From positions 1 to 64,000 of the forward strand of contig CBFFRP010000655.1 of NCBI GenBank assembly GCA_965644295.1: a stretch of 64,000 nt of DNA, written 5' to 3'. The notes below the pieces were generated by a model. That model did no database searches and was not told where the DNA came from. It saw nothing but the letters and a program-made list of their open reading frames with translations. Position numbers and translations under genes: made by a program. This DNA comes from Paraphysomonas bandaiensis. Its lineage: Eukaryota; Chrysophyceae. Positions 53,634-62,600 of the stretch are shown here, in pieces; positions within the stretch are counted from its first letter, which is position 1; every line of letters begins with the position of its first letter.

Positions 53634-55113
53634 TTATTCATACTCAGGGTCAAACCCCACCACAAAAGACGTACGTTGTAGCTGCTGCTTCAGCTTCTTA
53701 GCATTTGCAATCGATTGCAGAATATCCTCGCTTGAATTAGCAGACACACCTTCTTGGGCCCTGTATATCCGAAAATATTAGTATCCAGTGACAAATAGCA
53801 GGGAATATATATTTAACGCAAAGTTCTAACTGCCGCATAGGTTGCACATCTTGATGATATACACAGGGAAAAGCTGGTTCCAGATAGTACCTGTGGGTGT
53901 TGCTTTTGTATTCAGTCTTGTCATCTCCAAGAGAAAAGTGACATCTACGCGTTTCATCGATTACCTTCCGGAGTTCGGCTTTTCGATCCCCTACAGTGAT
54001 TGTCACGTCTACGCTAGATACAATAAAGAGTCCAAATGGCTATACTACACTTACCATGATTGTAACATTCTTCCGGTAGATTTTTATACCCTCTCCTGTA
54101 GTCGGAAGTATAATCCACTTTCTCCTCGCCCATTGATATTTGATGCCTTCGGAGGTGTGTCTTTAATGCGGTCACTTCATCTTTCATCTTGCTAAAGTCA
54201 TTCGTGTTGCCATGGTAGCACATTGCATCCTAAAGTACAACATTCAGGCACCAATGTCGCCAGAGAATACAATACGCATACACAACGGGTAAACGGAAAT
54301 TACATGAGTAATGGGAAGCGTATACGTACTTGGGCAACAGATTTATAATTAGGCTTCTCTGATCCGAAGTCAATTGAGCTCTTCTGGGCTGGGATAGAAA
54401 CAGTGGGCTTCGTTTTTCCCAATTGTCCAGCTGGCGAAAAGCACATAACAAAATCATTGAAAAATGGAAATGTAGTAGTTTTAATAATCTAAGCCTTCAA
54501 GAGAATAATCCATATGTCCTAAACTGTCTTGCGTACCTTCAGCAGATGCTCGGAGCCCAGCCCTTGCTGTCGTCTCGTAGTCCACTTTCTCGTCACCCAG
54601 TGAAAAATTGGCCCGAGTTAATTGAGCCTGGACACATAAACCTGACTTAGCAATGCAGTGGTATTTATTATGCGCATTCAATTACAACACCAACATGATA
54701 ATATACTAATAGCAAAGTACTGCACATAATATTCAGAGTGATAGCTAAAATTACCTTCATATCTTTATTTCTGGCCGTCTGTGACTTACGTTCTTCTATA
54801 TCAAAACCATGCATAACATTTTTCTGCTGACTGTGAGCATCACTTAAATATTCCACCTGAATAAGAAGTTATGTCGATTCAATAAAGACACGAAAAGAGT
54901 GTTTGACAATATTTTTTATGTATCTGCACTCACCGAGTCGTTTCCAAATAGTATGGATGTCTTCGTGTTCGCTAATTTGCGGTTCCTCAATTCAGATACC
55001 ATTTTACCTCTGTCATAACTGCCTATTTTGGAGGCTACATCTTCCATTGCTGATGATGTTGTGGTCACCCAGCGTTTGCTAGGTGAGCGTGGAGATTGTT
55101 GATTAGAAGGCAT
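53634..55113 (-). CDS. F-x-L-G-D repeat protein, probably axonemal
   Basis: About seven exons. The start is MPSNQQSPRSPSKRW. A motif of about 15 residues recurs once per exon: SILFGNDS, ANFSLGDEKVDYETTARAG, SIDFGSEKPNYKSVAQ, HQISMGEEKVDYTSDYRRGY, CHFSLGDDKTEYKSNTHRYY and a final TSFVVGFDPEYE at the C-terminus (stop 53634-53636). The consensus is F-x-[LFM]-G-x-[DE]-K-x-x-Y-x-[ST]. Linkers are helical (for example DEVTALKTHLRR, AKKLKQQLQ). Repeats of this form occur in ciliary/flagellar-associated proteins of algae and protists and are reminiscent of microtubule inner proteins; that assignment is inference. Each motif sits near an exon edge, suggesting exon duplication. Confidence 0.72.
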
Positions 55114-55674
55114 TTAGCAAATTTTACAAGTATGTAGAATACTAATGAAGTTCTAATTGTAAATAAGGTATAGCAGGTGTCTGATATACTCAATCTTAAT
55201 GGACGGTTAAGTATCTATATCACTGCAGGCCAATGTACTCTATAGCTACCATATGCACACACGAGAACTCGAAACCGTCACAACTGAGACACTTGTAGAG
55301 CACTGTAACTGTATACACGCTCTGTAGTAGATGACTGTATGATGAAGAAAACTAACGGATTTTTCCCAGATACACACCAACTGTTTGACGGTAGTTTGTG
55401 GGGTATGAATGGTTCCATTATGCAGTACCACACAGACTGTACTTTTGGAATTGTACTGTACAAAAAACTTTCCTTTTACACGAGTACAATACAAACACCA
55501 ACATGAACTCCAACCCATTATAGTACTACGAAGTCCATAAGTACACTATCGAAGTACGATAGTCCATAAAGTCCATATATATATACATATATTTCCTGTA
55601 CATACATACATATATAGACATCCATACATATCACACCAACCTAACCACAGGCTCTTAACTCCAACCTATAGAAA
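55114..55674. other. Intergenic between divergent genes
   Basis: Shared upstream region of the F-x-L-G-D gene (-) and the LRR gene (+). It has two near copies of GAAGTACGATAGTCCATAA-like text (55525-55575) and TACATACATATATA simple sequence at about 55575-55630. No gene. Confidence 0.5.
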
Positions 55675-57051
55675 ATGCCAAGAAGAGTCCCTAAGAAACA
55701 AGATATTCAGCAGATAGAAAAGGAGGAGATCGGCAATGGTATCCTCTCTAATCAAGATATGATTCTCCTTAAAGACAATCAAGAGCATGCTGTAGAGCTC
55801 TATAAGAAACACGGGTTTATAAGAGAATGTGAGGAGGCAGCGGATAGATATATAGCAAACTGTGAACGGTTTAATGTGGATGTTGATCCAGGAGTTGTCA
55901 TATGTCTCAGAACAGGGTCAGTCAATGCATATGTCTTACACACCACCATAGAGCTAATAGTCAATTCATATGTAATGGTATGTGTGTTTTTGTAGGTGGT
56001 ATATGCTACATCCTACCAAATATTTCAATGAAGGAGCTATGCTTCCATTACTTGGAGTCTTGGACCAAAACCAACACGTGAGATGCCTAAACTTAGCCTA
56101 TACTGGTAATCACTTATATATAAGTTGTGCGCATGTACAATGCGATGCTGCCTATCTCGTGAAGTTGATATTTGCAATTTATTTGTATACCTTCATGTTA
56201 GAATGCACGTTATTGTTGCGTGATAATCGTGCCGTCTGTAGCCATGCAGGACAAGCGCATCAGAAGCAGTGGAAACGGCAACTCTAATGCAAGAGTGCTT
56301 AATTTTATTCTGCGTCAGAACCAAGCCATTGAAGAACTGAACCTCTCTAATACTGGTGAGATGATATGTCTGTGGGATATTGACTATGTAATTACTTGAA
56401 TGTATAACATTGACTGCCGAATCACATAGTTTTAGTATACTCAGCACTTGTTCTATTTCACTCTTGTAAACGCGGTAATATATGTGCGTAGGTCTAGATG
56501 ATGATGGTCTCAAGGAAATAGCACAAGCTCTTAAGGACAATAGAAGTTTGAAAAGGCTGGATGTTTCAGGGAATTATTTTGGTGAGAAAAGCTGTATATC
56601 ATGATAGTAGATTATTTTCGATTTGTTTTCTTTTTGGTATTTATCATCGTAGTAGAATGTGTGTAGGTGTTGTGATACACTGTGCTTGTCGTTCTTTTTG
56701 TCTAAACAGTGTCATAATCTTCAGGTCTAGACGGAGCGCTGAGTTTGAGGGATGCATTGGAGTCTGGATCATCTCTGGAGAAGCTTGATCTGTCCATGAA
56801 TGCTCTTTCCTTTCAGGCAATCCACGCTCTTCAGAGCTCCTGTGCATGCAACGGTATTTCACACTTTTTGTATGACTGTGCTGCACTGTGCCTTGTATTT
56901 TATGCACACGTTACTACTTGAAGTAGAGCACAGTAATGCACACAAGTCCATTGCATTCTCTCGTGTAAAGTTGCCTATTCCATGTGAAGTCACTCTCGCC
57001 ATTACTGTAAGGAGTAAAAAAAAATATATGTATATAGAACGTATAAACTAA
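55675..57051 (+). CDS. RI-type leucine-rich-repeat protein
   Basis: Six exons. The N-terminus MPRRVPKKQDIQQIEKEEIG and the helical QEHAVELYKKHGFIRECEEA precede LRRs. These are LLGVLDQNQHVRCLNLAYTG, then an exon entered at acceptor CTGTAG (about 56240) giving AMQDKRIRSSGNGNSNARVL and NQAIEELNLSNTG, then LDDDGLKEIAQALKDNRSLK with RLDVSGNYFG, then LDGALSLRDALESGSSLEK with LDLSMNALSF. Introns fall at the same phase after the N-x-x-G of each repeat, as in ribonuclease-inhibitor-type repeats built by exon duplication. The last exon (EHSNAHKSIAFSRVKLP to ERIN) is not LRR-like, so the 3' end is uncertain. The role is probably a protein-interaction scaffold. Confidence 0.72.
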
Positions 57052-57099
57052 GGAGTATATATGTTCTATATAGTTTAATATATTTACATAGGACTCGAG

Positions 57100-58414
57100 A
57101 TGCTCACCCAAGGAAACTACATATTCGAGGAGATTCTTAATTCTGTGTCCCACGGAGTGGCTCTCATATTCGCTGTTATCGGTTCTGTCATATTGATGAC
57201 AGAGGCCACTGAAACATACAACACAGACTACCATTTCTGGGGTTGTCTTATCTTCTCATTTACACTCATGTTTTTGTTTGCGGTATCCACACTGTTCCAC
57301 TCTTTCTTTATGCTGCCTACAGGTGAATAAGAATAACTCTCATTTCATCGCATCTTACTGTTACATGTAGCTTCTTATGTACTTCAAATTTTGGATCATG
57401 TTGGCATATATATGCTGATAGCAGGTATGCCTCCCAATGTGCACTGCACCAAATGCCCATGACTTCTGGTTGATATTGTGAGAGTAGTCCATTTTCACTC
57501 CATTTATGTTGTTGCTGAAACTAATGAATATCTTGCCACCGAATGTATATCTTGCCACGCTTCATATGGGCAGTCATAACCACATCTCCGCATATATAAC
57601 ATATAGATTCTCATCCCGTGCTCTTCTAATGTGTCCATGACAGGGTCATATACTCCGTTTCTATTGATAGGGCTGCATAACTACACCTCTGCCACGGTTC
57701 TACTAATTGCCCAGTGGATAGCTGCTGCTGCAGGAACAATGTTCGTCAGTGAGTACTCCTTTCCATACATCTGTGCTGTATTTCTTTGAAGCTATTCTGT
57801 TCTTATTCGTATTTTGTATATCATAGCTGGAGCTGATCTCAATAAGCCATCCACAAGTAACATCGAGCTGACTGCATTCGTTTGTATGGGTGGCGCTGCG
57901 GTGTTTGTGTGGCACCATATTCTCGAGGCATTTACGGCTTCGGCAGTCAAGCTACTTGTAGCAGGTATGTCTGTGTGCCCGTACGTAAATTGTATACCAA
58001 GATGTGTGCAAAATAACTTATATCGTTCTCTATACAATTTTACTTTGCCAAGTACATATGTGTATATTATGTTGGCAATGTTTATTCTGATACTGTATGT
58101 ATGCGGCATGAGTTCAATGGAGGAGCTGGATTATCTGATATTTTCACAGGAGGGGCTGCTTACGTGATAGGAATCGTATTCTTTATATGGGGACAGTACA
58201 AGCCCATATATCACTCAGTGTGGCACCTTTTTGTAATGCTAGGTATCTTGGGATCAGACTCGTCTCACGTACGCTTTAATTGTTTTGTCATGCAGGGGCA
58301 AGTCTACACTGGTTCTGTGTTTATTTCTTCATAGTCAATACTAGACTAGGCGGTGTTATGGAGGGTGTATACGAGGATTGTATGAGGGATGGACTGCAGA
58401 CCTGGTATGCATAA
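57100..58414 (+). CDS. PAQR / hemolysin III family seven-helix membrane protein
   Basis: Six exons, about 230 residues, the size of bacterial-type HlyIII members. The start MLTQGNYIFEEILNSVSHGV carries the first conserved His after E-x-x-x-x-x-SHG. Helix text VALIFAVIGSVILM and the FAVSTLFHSFFMLP block (S-x-x-x-H) follow. Then QILDHVGIYMLIAG (conserved D-H-x-x-I-Y) joins SYTPFLLIGLHNYT. Further helices are AGGTMFV-like text, ELTAFVCMGGAAVFVWHHI, and GGAAYVIGIVFFIWGQYKP. The last exon join gives VWHLFVMLGASLHWFCVYFF, the H-x-x-x-x-x-x-x-x-H zinc-site element. All zinc-ligand positions seem kept. Eukaryotic PAQRs act as receptors or ceramidase-like hydrolases; the short bacterial-type length leaves the activity open. 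It starts 48 bp after the LRR gene ends. Confidence 0.87.
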
Positions 58415-59661
58415 CACATACGTATTGCATTTCAGAATTATACATAGATTTTACATGTAACATTCACATTGTGAGCTATAATAGCCCACAGCATATTATC
58501 TACAGCATAGTAATACATATCGTGTCTGATAATTTTCGTACTGCAGCGTGCAGGAGCTGTACGATGTTGTAAACATGACCGCGATAGGCACGGATTCCTG
58601 CACCTAATTAGTTGCAGTTTTCTCGTTTCCGACTAGAACACTGTGCGGAGGATACTCACTGTGCTAGTTGGTGAGAATGGTAAAACTTTTGATTTGTCAT
58701 TGAAGTAACTGCACGTCGTCTACAACAGTGCTCTGATAACGAAGGCCAGTGTGGGCTACTTAGTGTGCTAGAGTTATAATGCTTAAGTTCATTTTCATCG
58801 CTTATATGTATTGTATAACCGATAAACTAATAATAGATCGACTCCAACCTATTCCTACGTACGTACTTGTAGCTTGTTGATGTGTATCGCTAGTAGCTGT
58901 CCTGTATTCTGTGTTGAATCGAAATACAGAATCTACAAAACTACAGCAACAGGAATAATATACGCAAAGCAACTGAAAATAAAGTAGCTCTTAAAAGTTA
59001 AATATAGACTTATAGAGAAATATATTGGAGTTGGTAATAGATATTTTGCTATATTCACACTACTACAACGCCACTACGCCACACGTACAATCTCTCCAAA
59101 TATATATTTCAGTGATTCACAGTGTGTTATAACTAATAACTAACAAAACCGAACTCAAATCGCCTATTAATATGTTACTGATATTGAGCTGCCTGGAGTG
59201 TGTGATTTTGATACTAAAGTAGCAACAGTTTACCACAGGGCTATAACTGCATATATACATTGGTGTAAACACTGTCTAGTAGATTATGGTTTTTCGTTGC
59301 AACTCTGTGGTTACGACATAAGCAAGTACTACTTTTACCGAGTACTTCACACATATATATACATTATTGACATCACTTTGAGGACCTTGAAGAATTAACT
59401 ATACTTTATTGAAGAAACACTTTATATATATGTTAAATACTATTCATCAATGCATATTATCGTACTAAACTGACGTTATATCTGCTAATAGTGCTAACTG
59501 AAGAAATCACTTGTCGCAGTTTTCCCATCAAAACTATACATATTTATGTATACACTCGTCCTTGTGACTAGCCTTCGGCTGCACAGAGAAAATAGTTGTA
59601 GATATTACTGATGATATTTCGGAGATGGAAATGTCAAAAGGTGAAAAACTACTTGTATCTT
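58415..59661. other. Intergenic between convergent genes, nothing recognised
   Basis: AT-rich unique DNA between the PAQR gene (+) and the PT-LRR gene (-). The small open frames at 58378-58572 and 59198-59398 have no motif or repeat structure. Confidence 0.5.
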
Positions 59662-62600
59662 TTAAGATTCACACTCCTCTACCGCCCCAGGATCAAAGCC
59701 TTCCCCAAGTGTGTGCAGACATGAAGAATAGCAGGATAATCCATCATTACCAAATACATGGAGATATTCGAGAGATGTCATATTGCACAGCGAATCGGGA
59801 AGAGATCCAGTAAAATGGTTGGAAGAAAATAGAATGTGTTTGAGTTGAGTCAACCCGCTAAGTGAAGATGAAATAGACCCAGAGAGAGAGTTACTGGATA
59901 AACTGATGTACTCAAGTGATGAAATACGATCCAAAGTAGAGGGTAGACTGCCAGTTAAAGAGTTGCTATACAGTCCTAAGAATTTCAACGCCTGCAGTCT
60001 TCCGATTTCATCTGGTATACTTCCAGTAAAAGCATTTACACCGAGATTGATATAAGCGGCGCCTGATAGACTACCAATTCTGGAGGGGATGGTGGAAGAA
60101 AATAAATTTAATGAAAGATCAAGGTGAGAGAGAAACTGCAGAGACCAAACTTCTTCCGGAATGGGACCCGAAAGGTAGTTGTTTGACATGTCCAAGAATG
60201 TTAAATTCTTCAATCCACCTATTGTGGGTCGTAGCTGACCGCTCAACCCAAACCCTTTAGTATTAATACCGTTGACGTCAACAGTATACTCATCACTGCC
60301 GATATTACGGTGAAAGCTACAATTTACACCCGTCCAGAAGCATACATGTATGTCAGGTATCCCGAATGTACAGCTCCAGCCAGTAAGATTCACAGACTCA
60401 TGTTGGCCAGAAGGAAGATTATACAATGCCAAATCACATAACGCCATCTCAGTAGCAGAAATATTCTGCATATTATTCACTAGAGAAGGCAACAGAGAAG
60501 GCGTACACGTGGGCACTACTGTTGGAGATACAGTAGGAGCATTAGTGGGAACTACTGTTGGACTCACTGTGGGCAATGATGTTGGAGATACAGTAGGAGC
60601 ATTAGTGGGAACTACTGTTGGACTCACTGTGGGCAATGATGTTGGAGATACAGTTGGAGCATCCGTGGGAACCACTGTTGGACTCACTGTGGGCAATGAT
60701 GTTGGAGATACAGTTGGAGCATCCGTGGGAACTACTGTTGGACTCACTGTGGGCAATGATGTTGGAGATACAGTAGGAGCATCCGTGGGAACTACTGTTG
60801 GACTCACTGTGGGTGCGGATGTTGGAGATACAGTAGGAGCATCCGTGGGAACTACTGTTGGACTCACTGTGGGCAATGATGTTGGAGATACAGTAGGAGC
60901 ATTAGTGGGAACTACTGTTGGACTCACTGTGGGTGCGGATGTTGGAGATACAGTAGGAGCATTAGTGGGAACCACTGTTGGACTCACTGTGGGAAATGAT
61001 GTTGGAGATACAGTAGGAGCATCCGTGGGAACTACTGTTGGACTCACTGTGGGCAATGATGTTGGAGATACAGTAGGAGCTTTAGTGGGAACCACTGTTG
61101 GACTCACTGTGGGTGCGGATGTAGGAGCATGCGTGGGAACTACTGTTGGACTCACTGTGGGCAATGATGTTGGAGATACAGTAGGAGCATCCGTGGGAAC
61201 TATTGTTGGACTCACTGTGGGTGCGGATGTTGGAGATACAGTAGGAGCATCCGTGGGAACTACTGTTGGACTCACTGTGGGCAATGATGTTGGAGATACA
61301 GTAGGAGCATTAGTGGGAACTACTGTTGGACTCACTGTGGGCAATGATGTTGGAGATACAGTAGGAGCATCCGTGGGAACCACTGTTGGACTCACTGTGG
61401 GCAATGATGTTGGAGATACAGTAGGAGCATCCGTGGGAACTACTGTTGGACTCACTGTGGGCAATGATGTTGGAGATACAGTAGGAGCATTAGTGGGAAC
61501 CACTGTTGGACTCACTGTGGGTGCGGATGTAGGAGCATGCGTGGGAACTACTGTTGGACTCACTGTGGGTGCGGATGTTGGAGATACAGTAGGAGCATCC
61601 GTGGGAACTATTGTTGGACTCACTGTGGGTGCGGATGTTGGAGATACAGTAGGAGCATTAGTGGGAACTACTGTTGGACTCACTGTGGGCAATGATGTTG
61701 GAGATACAGTAGGAGCATTAGTGGGAACCACTGTTGGACTCACTGTGGGAAATGATGTTGGAGATACAGTAGGAGCATCCGTGGGAACTACTGTTGGACT
61801 CACTGTGGGCAATGATGTTGGAGATACAGTAGGAGCATTAGTGGGAACCACTGTTGGACTCACTGTGGGTGCGGATGTAGGAGCATGCGTGGGAACTACT
61901 GTTGGACTCACTGTGGGCAATGATGTTGGAGATACAGTAGGAGCATCCGTGGGAACTATTGTTGGACTCACTGTGGGTGCGGATGTTGGAGATACAGTAG
62001 GAGCATTAGTGGGAACTACTGTTGGACTCACTGTGGGCAATGATGTTGGAGATACAGTAGGAGCATTAGTGGGAACTACTGTTGGACTCACTGTGGGCAA
62101 TGATGTTGGAGATACAGTAGGAGCATCCGTGGGAACCACTGTTGGACTCACTGTGGGTGCGGATGTTGGAGATACAGTAGGAGCATCCGTGGGAACCACT
62201 GTTGGACTCACTGTGGGTGCGGATGTTGGAGATACAGTAGGAGCATCCGTGGGAACCACTGTTGGACTCACTGTGGGCAATGATGTTGGAGATACAGTAG
62301 GAGCATCCGTGGGAACTACTGTTGGACTCACTGTGGGCAATGATGTTGGAGATACAGTAGGAGCATCCGTGGGAACTATTGTTGGACTCACTGTGGGTGC
62401 GGATGTTGGAGATACAGTAGGAGCTTTAGTGGGAACTACTGTTGGACTCACTGTGGGCAATGATGTTGGAGATACAGTAGGAGCATTAGTGGGAACCACT
62501 GTTGGACTCACTGTGGGAAATGATGTTGGAGATACAGTAGGAGCATCCGTGGGAACTACTGTTGGACTCACTGTGGGCAATGATGTTGGAGATACAGTAG

